From NCBI GenBank assembly GCA_904397815.1, contig CAJFOT010000034.1:1-35886 (forward strand): a stretch of 35,886 nucleotides of DNA. Reading direction: 5' to 3'. The position numbers were made by a program, and so were the translations under genes. Source of the DNA: Candidatus Paralachnospira sangeri (GTDB taxonomy: Bacteria > Bacillota > Clostridia > Lachnospirales > Lachnospiraceae). Numbering within the stretch: position 1 is the first letter of the stretch; the number at the start of each line of letters is the position of its first letter. Below, one piece after another: positions 16,876 to 26,032 of this stretch. The notes beneath the pieces are model-generated. The model had not been told where the DNA came from. It saw only the letters and a program-made list of their open reading frames with translations, and did no database searches.

Positions 16876-17879
16876 TGGCGTCAGAAAAAAGTTTTACAGA
16901 AATGACAGAAGGAAAGAGGGTGCTGTTTATCACCACCCACCGGATCGACTATATCCGGAATACCCAGGAGATCGAAATGCTGAAGGCCGGCGGGGCGTCT
17001 GTCCGCTGCCTCTATTCCGGCGCGGACAACCATATCATCAGCGCGGTGAAGATCTTTTTTACCCTGCTGTTTTCTTCTCTGTCCGATGTGGATGTGGTGA
17101 TGGTTTCCTATATGTGCCAGCTGGTGATCCCGCTGATGAACTGGAAGCTGAAGAAGAAAACGCTGATTGTGGACTTTTTCGTCTCCCTTTACGATTCCAT
17201 GGTAAATGACAGGAAGCTGGTAAAGCCGGGCAGCCTGCCTGCCAGCCTGATCCGCCGGCTGGATGTCAGCTCTCTGAAACATGCTGACAGGATTATTGCC
17301 GATACCAGAGCCCATGGAGCCTATTTCTGTCAGGAATTCGGGGTTTCTCCCGACCGGTTGGAGGTACTCTATCTGAATGCGGATACTTCCATCTACTATC
17401 CCCGCAAGGTGGAAAAAGAAAAGGAATTTCAGGGAAAGTTTCTGGTTTTGTATTTCGGCACTGTGATTCCCCTGCAGGGATTTGATATCGTCCTGGAGGC
17501 GGTCCGGCTGCTGACAGACCATAAGGAGATCCATTTCTGTCTGATCGGCCCGGTGCAGACCCTCTACCAGAAGGTGGAGAGCGACACGGTTACTTATGTG
17601 GACTGGGTGAAGCAGGACCGGCTGGCAGAATACATTGCCATGGCAGATCTCTGTCTGGCAGGACATTTCAACAATGAGATTATGAAGGCGAAACGGACCA
17701 TTCCGGGGAAAGCCTATATTTATGAAGCGATGGAAAAGCCCATGATTCTGGGAGACAGCCCGGCCAATCATGAGCGGTATCAGGAGGGACAGCCGGGAAT
17801 CTGGTATGTGCCGATGGGAGATCCCAGGGCGCTGGCAGATAAGATCCTGGAAATAGCCGGAAACGGGGAAGAAAGATGA
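16875..17879 (+). CDS. GT4-like glycosyltransferase
   Basis: About 334 residues from the ATG overlapping the upstream stop (TGATG); a GTG at 16872 is an equally possible start, with AAGGA upstream of both. The N-terminal half has V-L-F-I-T-T-H-R-I-D-Y-I-R-N. The C-terminal half has the V-L-Y-F-G-T-V-I-P-L-Q-G-F-D-I-V-L-E-A segment (the G-T-x5-G-F-D-x-V-L-E type found in Glycos_transf_1 proteins) and P-G-K-A-Y-I-Y-E-A-M-E-K-P-M-I-L near the nucleotide site. A strict E-x7-E is absent. It is a cytosolic GT-B enzyme; donor and acceptor are unknown. The stop overlaps the next start by 4 bases. Confidence 0.75.
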   Translation: MASEKSFTEMTEGKRVLFITTHRIDYIRNTQEIEMLKAGGASVRCLYSGADNHIISAVKIFFTLLFSSLSDVDVVMVSYMCQLVIPLMNWKLKKKTLIVDFFVSLYDSMVNDRKLVKPGSLPASLIRRLDVSSLKHADRIIADTRAHGAYFCQEFGVSPDRLEVLYLNADTSIYYPRKVEKEKEFQGKFLVLYFGTVIPLQGFDIVLEAVRLLTDHKEIHFCLIGPVQTLYQKVESDTVTYVDWVKQDRLAEYIAMADLCLAGHFNNEIMKAKRTIPGKAYIYEAMEKPMILGDSPANHERYQEGQPGIWYVPMGDPRALADKILEIAGNGEER

Positions 17880-18901
17880 AACCACTGATCTCTGTCATTG
17901 TTCCGGTCTATAATGTGGAACAGTATCTGGGGGTCTGTCTGGACAGCATTCTGGCCCAGACCTATGAGAATCTGGAGATTTTGCTGCTGGATGACGGCTC
18001 ACGGGACAAAAGCGGCGGTATCTGCGACGAATACGCAGGGAAAGACAGTCGGATCCAGGTTGTTCATAAAAAGAATACAGGACAGGCGGACACCAGAAAT
18101 ACAGGCATCGATATGGCTGCAGGGGATTTTATTCTCTTTGTGGACAGCGATGATATTGTGTCAGCAGATTATGTGGAGCAGCTCTGGCAGATGGCTGAGG
18201 AGACGGGGGCCGGCATGGCTGCCTGCGGGTTCCGCCCCTTTCATGACCGGGAAGAGGAGCTGGTGAAGAGAGAGGCGGAAAGGCGGCAGGAGCGGAGACA
18301 TGGCGGCAGAGACTGTGACAGTGGCCGGTCTGTCCGGGTCATGAGCAGCGAGGAAGGGCTGTCTTCTTTATTTTATAAAAAAGAGATCACCGCCTCTCCC
18401 TGCTACCGGATCTTCCGGCGGGAGGTGTTTCGCCAGCTGCGATTCGAAAAGGGAAGAATCTTCGAAGATCTGGGACTGATGTATCTGGCTGTGGAGGCTG
18501 CCGGAAAGGTAGCCTGGACGCCGCAGGTGATGTACTGGTACCGGCAGAGGGAGGGAAGCACCATGCATCAGGAACATTTCGGGGCCAGGCGGATGGACCG
18601 TATTTATTTTTCGGAAAAGATTCTGGATTTTGCGGAAAACAGCCACCCTGCCCTCCTGCCGGCGGCCAGGGCCAGATATTTCGTTTCCTGCTATCTGGTG
18701 CTCAGCGAGCTTCCCGGGGAAAAGGAATATAAGGAAACCTACCAGATGCTGAAAACGGGAATCCGGAATTTTGCAAAGGATGTGGCGGGAGACCGGAACG
18801 CGCCGGCGAAAACCCGGCTGATGGCGGCCCTGGCCTGCATTTCAGTGCCGGCGGTGAGACTGGCGGGACGCTTCCTGCGCAGGCACACCAGTCAGTCCTG
18901 A
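17876..18901 (+). CDS. GT2-family glycosyltransferase
   Basis: This 341-residue GT-A enzyme begins directly with I-S-V-I-V-P-V-Y-N-V-E-Q-Y-L (5-18). It has D-D-G-S (39-42) and the metal-binding D-S-D-D (90-93), the standard pattern of inverting GT2 enzymes such as WcaA and capsule transferases. The ATGA overlap with the upstream gene implies coupled translation. A basic insertion (about residues 123-145, rich in Arg and Glu) is unusual. No membrane helix is apparent, so it acts in the cytosol on the lipid-linked glycan. Confidence 0.88.
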   Translation: MKPLISVIVPVYNVEQYLGVCLDSILAQTYENLEILLLDDGSRDKSGGICDEYAGKDSRIQVVHKKNTGQADTRNTGIDMAAGDFILFVDSDDIVSADYVEQLWQMAEETGAGMAACGFRPFHDREEELVKREAERRQERRHGGRDCDSGRSVRVMSSEEGLSSLFYKKEITASPCYRIFRREVFRQLRFEKGRIFEDLGLMYLAVEAAGKVAWTPQVMYWYRQREGSTMHQEHFGARRMDRIYFSEKILDFAENSHPALLPAARARYFVSCYLVLSELPGEKEYKETYQMLKTGIRNFAKDVAGDRNAPAKTRLMAALACISVPAVRLAGRFLRRHTSQS

Positions 18902-18967
18902 GTATGTGTATGGCTGAACAGATGTGTCTGTCTGGCGGCAAAAGATCAAAAAACGGGGTGATGCGGT

Positions 18968-19825
18968 TTGGATGAAAGACCGGTTTTATCGGTGATAACG
19001 GTCTGTTATCAGGCAGAGAAAGAGATCAGGAGAACCATCGAGTCTGTCCTGAACCAGACATTTACAGATTATGAATATATTTTTAAGGATGGGGGCTCTG
19101 CGGACCGGACCAATGAGATTATTGAGTCTTATAAACCCCGGTTCGAGGAAAAGGGCATCCGGGTGACCCATGTTTCTGCCCGTGACAGAGGATTGTACTG
19201 GGCCATGAATGAGGCGACCCGGATGGCCAAGGGAACCTGGCTCAGTTTTCTGAATGCGGGGGATTATTATTTCGGCCCCAATGTTCTGACTCAGGTGTTC
19301 TCCAGAGAATATGCGGAGACGGTGGTTTACGGCAATACTGTGGAGGTGGAAGCCGGTATTCCCTACCACCTGGAAGGGGATATCACCTGGATCCGGGAGA
19401 AGTCGCTGATCTGCCATCAGTCCTCCTTCATTCGGCGGGACTGGATGACAGAGGCGGGTTATAATACAGAGTACAGGATTGCGGCAGATTATGATTTCTT
19501 TCTGAAAACCTTCATGGCGGGGAAAAAGTTTTATAAGCTGGATCAGTATATATCTGTTTTTATCAAAGACGGGGTTTCCTCCACCAATGAAAAGGACCGG
19601 GTGCTGGAGACTGAGAATATCCGGGCCAGCTACCGGCTGATCAATCCTGACTCTGAAGAATACCGGAAAAAGATGCAGATGGCCCAGCTGAAGCAGGCCA
19701 TTCTGGATCACACACCGAAGGGATTTTCCGATTTTCTGCGGAAGATCAGGAGGATTATGCGGGGGATGAACCAAAAGGCGGATCTGGAGGACCAGGATAC
19801 GTTTTATCATAAAGGAGGCGTCTGA
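18968..19825 (+). CDS. GT2-family glycosyltransferase with TTG start
   Basis: The 285-residue product has L-S-V-I-T-V-C-Y-Q-A (7-16), K-D-G-G-S-A-D (40-46) and F-L-N-A-G-D (94-99) where GT2 proteins carry DxD. This N-A-G-D form is common in the WcaE/WfgS-like branch often annotated as PGL/p-HBAD-type GT2. R-D-R-G-L-Y-W-A-M-N-E (72-82) is another hallmark of that branch. The TTG at 18968 is chosen because GGGGTG lies 7 bases upstream and no in-frame ATG exists near the first strand. It overlaps the next gene by one base. Confidence 0.85.
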   Translation: MDERPVLSVITVCYQAEKEIRRTIESVLNQTFTDYEYIFKDGGSADRTNEIIESYKPRFEEKGIRVTHVSARDRGLYWAMNEATRMAKGTWLSFLNAGDYYFGPNVLTQVFSREYAETVVYGNTVEVEAGIPYHLEGDITWIREKSLICHQSSFIRRDWMTEAGYNTEYRIAADYDFFLKTFMAGKKFYKLDQYISVFIKDGVSSTNEKDRVLETENIRASYRLINPDSEEYRKKMQMAQLKQAILDHTPKGFSDFLRKIRRIMRGMNQKADLEDQDTFYHKGGV

Positions 19826-21051
19826 TGACCAGGGTGCTGTATGTCAATACCAGATATCAGGGCGGAGGTGCCGAGCGGGTGACCCGCCAGCTGTATGAGG
19901 GAATCGGTGCAGAGGGTGTGGAGAGCCGGATGATCGTGGGAACAGAGGATCAGGCTGACGACCGGTATGAGATCATCTATGAGAGCGGTCCCCGGGTACG
20001 GTGGAACTGGCTGTATGGCAAGCTGACGATGAATGCCCGGCTTCATGACCGGTATGCCGCAGGAAAGATCCTGGCGGCAATAGAGAGAGAACACATCGAT
20101 CTGGTTCATCTTCACAATACCCATGGCAATTATATGGGAATCCGGGACGTAAGGGAAATCGCCGCCCGCTGCCCGGTGGTGTGGACCCTCCATGATATGT
20201 GGAGCTTTACCGGCCACTGCGCTTATGCTGGAGACTGTGACCACTGGCGGACCCAGGGCTGTGCCCGCTGTCAGAATCTGTCCATGTTTCCCAGACTGTA
20301 TATTGACCGGGCCGCTGCCATTCGGCGGCAGAAGGAGAAATATTTCACCGGCGGCGGGATTACCTTTGTTACCCCCTCTCAGTGGCTGTACCGGCTGGCC
20401 TGCCAGTCCTTTCTGGGGCAGGAGGAGATCCGTATGATTCACAACGGTGTGAATACCGGTGTTTTCCGTCCCGGCAGCAAAGAGGCCCTGCGGGAAAAAT
20501 ACGGCATCCGTACCGGAAAACGGGTTCTTTTGTTTCTGGCCAATGAGCTTCGCAATGTGATGAAGGGTTTTGTTTATCTGGCCCAGGCTCTGCGCCTGCT
20601 GGAGCACAAGGAGGATTATCTGCTGATGATCGTGGGGCGGACCGCTGAGATCCCGGATATCTGCCAGATGTATGAGGTGAAAAGTTTCGGCTATGTGAAG
20701 GAGATGGAGAAACTCAGGGAGATTTATGCCATGGCAGATTTGTTTCTTCTGCCCAGCATGCTGGAAAATTATCCCTGTGTCACACTGGAGGCCATGGCCT
20801 GCGGGACACCGGTGGCAGCCTTTGATACAGGCGGCATCCCGGAGCAGGTGGATGAGGAGACAGGATGGCTGGTGGAGCGGGGAAACGCGGATGCGCTGGC
20901 CGAAACCATTCAGCTGGCCTGCCGGGACCCGGAACTGCTGAAAAAAAAGGGAGAGAAGGCCAGAGAAAAGGCTGAACAATGTTTTTCGGAAGAAAAGATG
21001 CTGAGAGAATACCGGATGCTCTATGATGAGATACTGAGCAGAACCGGATAG
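19825..21051 (+). CDS. GT4 glycosyltransferase (WcaC/colanic-acid type)
   Basis: The 408-residue GT-B enzyme has a G-G-G-A-E-R loop (13-18), H-L-H-N-T-H-G-N-Y (96-104), and W-T-L-H-D-M-W-S-F-T-G-H-C (120-132) with a Cys-rich segment after it (C132, C138, C146, C149). It also has E-N-Y-P-C-V-T-L-E (E314, E322, E-x7-E) followed by A-C-G-T-P-V. The H-D-M-W-x-F-T-G-H-C plus Cys cluster is characteristic of the WcaC/WbaZ-like group. AAAGGAGG precedes ATG. It is cytosolic and retaining; the donor is not predictable. Confidence 0.9.
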   Translation: MTRVLYVNTRYQGGGAERVTRQLYEGIGAEGVESRMIVGTEDQADDRYEIIYESGPRVRWNWLYGKLTMNARLHDRYAAGKILAAIEREHIDLVHLHNTHGNYMGIRDVREIAARCPVVWTLHDMWSFTGHCAYAGDCDHWRTQGCARCQNLSMFPRLYIDRAAAIRRQKEKYFTGGGITFVTPSQWLYRLACQSFLGQEEIRMIHNGVNTGVFRPGSKEALREKYGIRTGKRVLLFLANELRNVMKGFVYLAQALRLLEHKEDYLLMIVGRTAEIPDICQMYEVKSFGYVKEMEKLREIYAMADLFLLPSMLENYPCVTLEAMACGTPVAAFDTGGIPEQVDEETGWLVERGNADALAETIQLACRDPELLKKKGEKAREKAEQCFSEEKMLREYRMLYDEILSRTG

Positions 21052-21102
21052 AGATGGAAACGCCCTTTGGGTGGCAGCGAATGATGAAAAGGAGGGAGTC
21101 GG

Positions 21103-22098
21103 ATGGGGGAAAAAAGAATTTGCGCGCCGGCGGCGGTTTTTGTGTATAAGAGAATAGATTACGCGGAGCGGACGCTCTGCGCCCTCAGAAAAAATTTTCT
21201 GGCGCTTCAGACGGATCTGTACATTTTTTCAGACGGACCGAAAAATGAGAAGGACCAGCCGCTGGTGGCGCAGGTTCAGGATTTTGTCCGCAGCTTTGCC
21301 GCCCAGTCCGGCTTTCGTTCTGTTCATGTGAATCTGTCCTCCCGTAATCAGGGACTGGCTTTTTCCATTATCTCCGGCGTAAGTGAGCTGCTGGATAAAT
21401 ACGGCAGGGTGATTGTGCTGGAGGATGATCTGCTGGTCAGCAGAGATTTTCTGATATATATGAATGATGCTCTGGATTACTATGAGAAGGACAGCAGGAT
21501 CTGGTCAGTCAGCGGTTATGCCCCCATGCTGAAGGGGCTGCGCCGCTGGGATCAGGATGTGTTCTTTTTCTACCGGGCCAGCAGCTGGGGCTGGGCTACA
21601 TGGAAGGACCGCTGGGCTCAGGTGGACTGGGGGATGGCGGACTATCCCCAGCTGTTTAGCAGTCCGGATAAACTGTGGAAGCTGGTGCGGGGCGGCACAG
21701 ACATGCCGGGGATGCTGCGCCAGCAGATGGAGGGAGAGATTGACTCCTGGGCGATCCGCTGGTGCTACACCCAGAGTATGGCGGATATGCTGACGGTATT
21801 TCCCCGGATATCCCGGGTGCGGAATCTGGGCAATGACGGTTCCGGTACCCATACGACAGGGGTGGCCAGCGAGTTCGATACAGTGCTGAACGAAAATTAT
21901 AAGCCTTGCGTCTTTCAGGAACCGGAGCTGAACTGGCGTCTGGTGAAAGAGTTCCGTCTGCTGTATGATATCGGCCTGAAGGGGAAGCTGAACCGGCGGT
22001 GGCAGAGGCTGAAAATCCGGGGCTGGAACCAGGTCAGAAGAAGTGTAAAACGAATGATCGGCTCAAGAGAATTAAAACGGGCAATGAAGAAAAAATAG
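21103..22098 (+). CDS. GNT-I-like glycosyltransferase (copy 2)
   Basis: The 331-residue protein shares the plan of the protein at 3221: an early strand A-A-V-F-V-Y-K-R, F-S-D-G-P-K (42-47), V-L-E-D-D-L-L-V-S (105-113) for metal/nucleotide binding, and S-S-W-G-W-A-T-W-K-D-R-W (160-171). The N-D-G-S-G-T-H-T segment further on matches the G-A-D-G-T-H-G segment of copy 1. AAGGAGGG precedes the ATG. It is again followed immediately by a GT-D-like gene, repeating the pair at 3221-5259. A basic tail may associate it with the membrane. Confidence 0.82.
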   Translation: MGEKRICAPAAVFVYKRIDYAERTLCALRKNFLALQTDLYIFSDGPKNEKDQPLVAQVQDFVRSFAAQSGFRSVHVNLSSRNQGLAFSIISGVSELLDKYGRVIVLEDDLLVSRDFLIYMNDALDYYEKDSRIWSVSGYAPMLKGLRRWDQDVFFFYRASSWGWATWKDRWAQVDWGMADYPQLFSSPDKLWKLVRGGTDMPGMLRQQMEGEIDSWAIRWCYTQSMADMLTVFPRISRVRNLGNDGSGTHTTGVASEFDTVLNENYKPCVFQEPELNWRLVKEFRLLYDIGLKGKLNRRWQRLKIRGWNQVRRSVKRMIGSRELKRAMKKK

Positions 22099-22109
22099 AG
22101 GAATGAAAG

Positions 22110-23039
22110 ATGGACGGGAAATGGACGGGCTATCAGCTGCGCTGGCTGTACCGGAAGATAAAAAAGAAAATAACGAAGAAGCCGACAGAATTTTCCCACT
22201 ACGCCGGGAGGGATGTGCTGACAATCCGGCAGGGCAGCGACTGGCTGCGGCAGGCGGTGGAAGGGGGACAGCCCTTTATGGCCTGCCGGTTCGGCAATGT
22301 GGAGCTGAACGCTATGGAACAGTTCGAGAAGAGTAACAGCCCCGGCAGAGGGAGGGCGATGGAGCGGCTCTGTCTGAATGCCGGTTTTTTCCCCAATGAT
22401 GAGCAGATGGGGGCCCGGTTTGCCCGGCTGATGAAAGAGAGCTGCGGGCAGGCAGACCTGATCGGCGTCTGGTTTAACCGGATGGAAGATTATATGATCG
22501 AGACCTACGGCAGCCAGGCAGCCCTCACCTATTTGCGGGGGCTGGAGCCGTGGTATACAGAACAGCCGTGGACTTCTGCCCTGGCGGGAAAGCGGGTGGT
22601 GGTGATCCATCCTTTTGCCGACACCATCGAGAAGCAGTACCGGAAGAGGGAATTGCTGTTTCCCGGGAAAGATATTCTGCCTGCCTTTGACCTTCGTACG
22701 GTAAAGGCGGTGCAGACCATTGCGGGAGAGCGGGACGACCGGTTCGGCAGCTGGTTTGAGGCGCTGGACTGGATGGAAGAACAGGCTGCGGCAGAGGATT
22801 TCGATATTGCCGTCATCGGCTGCGGCGCCTATGGCTTTCCTCTGGCGGCCAGACTGAAGGCCAGAGGCAGACAGGCGGTTCACCTGGGCGGCGCCACCCA
22901 GCTGCTCTTCGGCATCAAGGGAGCCCGCTGGGAAAATCATCCGGTGATTTCCCGCCTGTTTAATGAAAACTGGATCCGGCCCTCTGAGGAGGAAACCCCC
23001 GGGCAGGCCGGGAAAGTGGAAGGTGCGTGCTATTGGTAA
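22110..23039 (+). CDS. GT-D fold-like glycosyltransferase-type protein (copy 2)
   Basis: This 309-residue paralogue of the protein at 4324 has A-C-R-F-G-N-V-E (58-65), V-V-V-I-H-P-F, L-R-T-V-K-A-V-Q-T-I, A-V-I-G-C-G-A-Y-G-F-P-L-A-A, G-G-A-T-Q-L-L-F-G-I-K-G and a final C-Y-W. The DxE-like motif is N-V-E here and S-G-E in copy 1, so both lack the first acid while the Glu and the R-F-G before it are conserved. GAGGAA lies 6 bases before ATG. Role inferred from family and context only. Confidence 0.7.
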   Translation: MDGKWTGYQLRWLYRKIKKKITKKPTEFSHYAGRDVLTIRQGSDWLRQAVEGGQPFMACRFGNVELNAMEQFEKSNSPGRGRAMERLCLNAGFFPNDEQMGARFARLMKESCGQADLIGVWFNRMEDYMIETYGSQAALTYLRGLEPWYTEQPWTSALAGKRVVVIHPFADTIEKQYRKRELLFPGKDILPAFDLRTVKAVQTIAGERDDRFGSWFEALDWMEEQAAAEDFDIAVIGCGAYGFPLAARLKARGRQAVHLGGATQLLFGIKGARWENHPVISRLFNENWIRPSEEETPGQAGKVEGACYW

Positions 23040-23053
23040 CAGGAAACGAGATT

Positions 23054-24004
23054 ATGGTCAGCGTGGCAGTGGTCACATATAAACATGAGGCATATATCAG
23101 GGAGGCATTGGACAGCATTCTGATGCAGCAGGTGAATTTTCTCTACGAGATCGTGGTGGGAGACGACTGCTCTCCTGACAGGACGCCGGAGATTCTGCGG
23201 GAATACGCACAGCGGTATCCGGACCGTTTTGTGCTGCTGCTCCGGGAAAAAAATATGGGCGCGACTGCCAACAGCTATGATATTAAATGTCACTGTCGGG
23301 GCCGCTATATCGCCCAGCTGGAAGGGGATGATTTCTGGACAGATCCCCATAAGCTGCAGAAACAGGTGGATTTCCTGGAGGCCCATCCGGAATATATCGG
23401 CACTGCCCATATGCACAATGTGGTGGACGAAAACAGCCGGCCTGTCCCCGGCGTGGAGGGGTACTGTGTGCCGGGGCCCTTTACCATGGCAGATTACGTG
23501 GTAGAAGGAGAGCTGCCGGGACAGACAGCGACTCTGGTATACCGGAATATTTATCTCCATCCTGCCCATGATTACAGCATCGAGGCCAGGGCCCATGATT
23601 TCAGAAGTGATGTGACCGTCACCCTGATCCTCCTCTCCCTGGGCAATATCTATACCTTTGCCGATTCCATGAGCAGCCGGCGGATGGTGAGAAAGAGAGG
23701 GGCCTCCAACTGGAACTCCGTCTCCATGACCAGGGACGTCCAGGCGGAAGAATGTCTGCTCAGCGAGCGGCTGCTGTGCTGGCGGAGAGATGAGTTCGGC
23801 CTGACAGAGGACGGAAAAGCCCGGATGGGGATGTGGGAAGAAAATGCCCTGATTCTTTTCGTGAAGCATCCGACGAAAAAGCGTCTGAATGTTTTAAAGG
23901 AAGTGCTCCGGGAAATCTCCGGGACATGCTGCTGGCCGCTGAGATGCCTTCGGCTGATACCCGGAATCTTATATAAAAAGGTGTGGAAGCGTGAAAAAAA
24001 TTAA
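23054..24004 (+). CDS. GT2-family glycosyltransferase
   Basis: The ATG at 23054 is preferred (AGGAAA upstream, and the protein then begins at the first GT-A strand, V-S-V-A-V-V-T-Y-K-H-E); the frame is open to a GTG at 23027 that would overlap the previous gene. The 316-residue product has V-G-D-D-C-S (35-40) and L-E-G-D-D-F-W-T-D (89-97), the pattern of GT2 enzymes of the SpsA-like/'Glycos_transf_2' group common in capsule loci. The tail is basic and may contact the membrane. It overlaps the fucosyltransferase start by 14 bases. Confidence 0.86.
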   Translation: MVSVAVVTYKHEAYIREALDSILMQQVNFLYEIVVGDDCSPDRTPEILREYAQRYPDRFVLLLREKNMGATANSYDIKCHCRGRYIAQLEGDDFWTDPHKLQKQVDFLEAHPEYIGTAHMHNVVDENSRPVPGVEGYCVPGPFTMADYVVEGELPGQTATLVYRNIYLHPAHDYSIEARAHDFRSDVTVTLILLSLGNIYTFADSMSSRRMVRKRGASNWNSVSMTRDVQAEECLLSERLLCWRRDEFGLTEDGKARMGMWEENALILFVKHPTKKRLNVLKEVLREISGTCCWPLRCLRLIPGILYKKVWKREKN

Positions 24005-24977
24005 AGTAAAATTCGTGGATTTCTGGCCCAATTTTGAGAATGACAATGTATTTCTGCCGATTCTGCAGAAATATTATGATGTGGAGATCTCCGACACACC
24101 GGACTATATTTTCGGCTCTGTGCTGGGAGATTCTTACCTGGACTATGACTGTGTCCGGATTTTCTATACCGGGGAAAATCTCAGCCCGGATTACAACCTG
24201 TATGACTACAGCATTGACTATGAATACATGGACTACGGAGACCGGCATTTCCGCTATCCCAATTATGTCATGTGGGACGAGGCTTTTTCCGGCATGATGA
24301 AAAAGCATCTGGCGACGGAGGAAGAAATTGCGGAGAAGACTGATTTCTGCAGCTTTGTCTACAGCAATGACAAGGGAAACCCGGCCAGAGTCCAGTTTTT
24401 CGACCTGCTGTCCCAGTATAAACAGGTGAATGCCGGCGGAAAGCTGCGGAATAATATCGGGCAGCCGGAGGGGGTGAAGGATAAGCTGGCCTTTCAGACC
24501 CGGCATAAATTTGCCATTGCCTTTGAAAACAGCTCCCATCCCGGGTATACCACAGAAAAGCTGATCGAGGCCTTTGCGGCGAAAACGGTTCCCATCTACT
24601 GGGGAGACCCCTGGGTGGACAGAGGGTTCAATGAAGAGGCTTTTATCAACTGCCACCGGTATGATTCCTTTGCGGATGTGGTGGAGGCGGTGAAGCGGGT
24701 GGACCAGGACCCGGAACTGTACCGGCGGATGCTGCGGACGCCGGCGCTGAAATCCCGGGAATACAGCCAGAAGTATACCTATGAGCAGCTGGAGAAATTT
24801 CTGCGGAATATCTTCGACCAGCCTCTGGAGCAGGCATACCGGAGAAACCGGGAACTGTGGGGAAAATATTATTATGAGAGACGGCTGAATCAGAGAGAAT
24901 ACGAACGGATCGGCAATAAGCTGAAAAAGCTGGTGCCCAGATCGGTGATTCAGCGGTTTAAGAAAGGGGGACGATGA
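23991..24977 (+). CDS. GT10 alpha-1,3/4-fucosyltransferase
   Basis: The 328-residue protein has the GT10 C-terminal signature at about 174-208: F-A-I-A-F-E-N-S-S, then P-G-Y-T-T-E-K-L-I-E-A-F, then T-V-P-I-Y-W-G-D-P. Upstream are T-G-E-N (60-63, Glu62 matching the proposed catalytic base of Helicobacter FucT) and F-C-S-F-V-Y-S-N (119-126). GT10 enzymes transfer L-fucose from GDP-fucose to GlcNAc or Glc in N-acetyllactosamine or lactose-like acceptors. The Helicobacter heptad-repeat tail is absent, but a basic amphipathic C-terminus could bind the membrane. The GTG start follows AAGGTG. No GDP-fucose genes are in the window. Confidence 0.9.
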   Translation: MKKIKVKFVDFWPNFENDNVFLPILQKYYDVEISDTPDYIFGSVLGDSYLDYDCVRIFYTGENLSPDYNLYDYSIDYEYMDYGDRHFRYPNYVMWDEAFSGMMKKHLATEEEIAEKTDFCSFVYSNDKGNPARVQFFDLLSQYKQVNAGGKLRNNIGQPEGVKDKLAFQTRHKFAIAFENSSHPGYTTEKLIEAFAAKTVPIYWGDPWVDRGFNEEAFINCHRYDSFADVVEAVKRVDQDPELYRRMLRTPALKSREYSQKYTYEQLEKFLRNIFDQPLEQAYRRNRELWGKYYYERRLNQREYERIGNKLKKLVPRSVIQRFKKGGR

Positions 24978-25966
24978 TGGGACAGGCGGATCAGGGGGAA
25001 CTGATATCCATCATTGTTCCCATATATCATATTGAGCCCTATCTGCGGGGCTGTCTGGACTCCATATTAGGGCAGACTTATCGGCAGCTGGATATTATTC
25101 TGGTAGATGACGGATCAGACGATGGATGTCCTGCGATCTGTGACGAATATGCCGCAAAAGACAGAAGGGTCCGGGTTATTCACCAGGCCAACAGAGGATT
25201 GTCGGCGGCCAGGAACCGGGGAATTGAGGCTGCGAAAGGGGATATTCTTGCTTTTGTGGACGGAGACGACAGGCTTCATCCAAGGTTTTGTGAAATTTTA
25301 TATCGCCGGATGATGGAAACCGGGGCGGATGTAGCGGTTGGAAATTATGATTTCATTCACAGGATTGACGAGGAAAAAGAGGATCGTGCTCAGGAGCGGG
25401 AAATTGTTACCAAAACCGGATATGAGGCCCAGTATCTTTTTTATGACGGCAGCATGTGCATTCGCAACGGCGTGGCCTGGCTGAAACTGTACCGGAAGTC
25501 TTTGTTTCAGACCATCCGCTTTCCGGAAGGAAAAGTTCATGAAGATACATTTGTGATGCCCTTTATCTATGACCAGGCGAAAACGGTGGTCTATACCGAC
25601 GCGGTTATCTACTACTATCTGGTTCGTCTGGGCTCCATTACAGGGACTTATCATCTGAAACGGCTGGATCAGCTGGAAGCCCAGGAGGGAATTATCCGTC
25701 TGTACCGGCAGCGGGGCTGGCAGGAGCTGTACCGGAAAGCATACGAAAGCTATCTCCACTCCATCCGGAACCATTATTTTGATATTAAAAAATACCTGCC
25801 GGGAGAAAAGAAAGCATTGAAAGAACTGGATCAGAAATTCCGGCAGAAATATAAAGTAGAATGCGATGTACAGTTTTCCAGGGCCTCCGAATTCGAGTTC
25901 CGGCTGTTCTGTCTGAATAAGACGCTGTACTGGATTGTGTGGAGGGTATGGCTGAAAGTGAAGTGA
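24974..25966 (+). CDS. GT2-family glycosyltransferase
   Basis: The 330-residue GT-A enzyme has I-S-I-I-V-P-I-Y-H-I-E-P-Y-L (11-24), V-D-D-G-S-D-D-G (44-51) and F-V-D-G-D-D-R (94-100). The C-terminal half has H-E-D-T-F-V-M-P, typical of the capsule GT2 group (EpsJ/CpsIaJ-like) that adds a hexose in the cytosol. It overlaps the fucosyltransferase stop by 4 bases (ATGA), so the two are translationally coupled. It is the last gene before the AT-richer gap, and no terminator is obvious directly behind it. Confidence 0.88.
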   Translation: MMGQADQGELISIIVPIYHIEPYLRGCLDSILGQTYRQLDIILVDDGSDDGCPAICDEYAAKDRRVRVIHQANRGLSAARNRGIEAAKGDILAFVDGDDRLHPRFCEILYRRMMETGADVAVGNYDFIHRIDEEKEDRAQEREIVTKTGYEAQYLFYDGSMCIRNGVAWLKLYRKSLFQTIRFPEGKVHEDTFVMPFIYDQAKTVVYTDAVIYYYLVRLGSITGTYHLKRLDQLEAQEGIIRLYRQRGWQELYRKAYESYLHSIRNHYFDIKKYLPGEKKALKELDQKFRQKYKVECDVQFSRASEFEFRLFCLNKTLYWIVWRVWLKVK

Positions 25967-26032
25967 CATCCTTCCCCATCAGATAAGGGAAGCCTTCCGT
26001 TTCTTTAGGTGACGAAAACATATGAAAAAATG

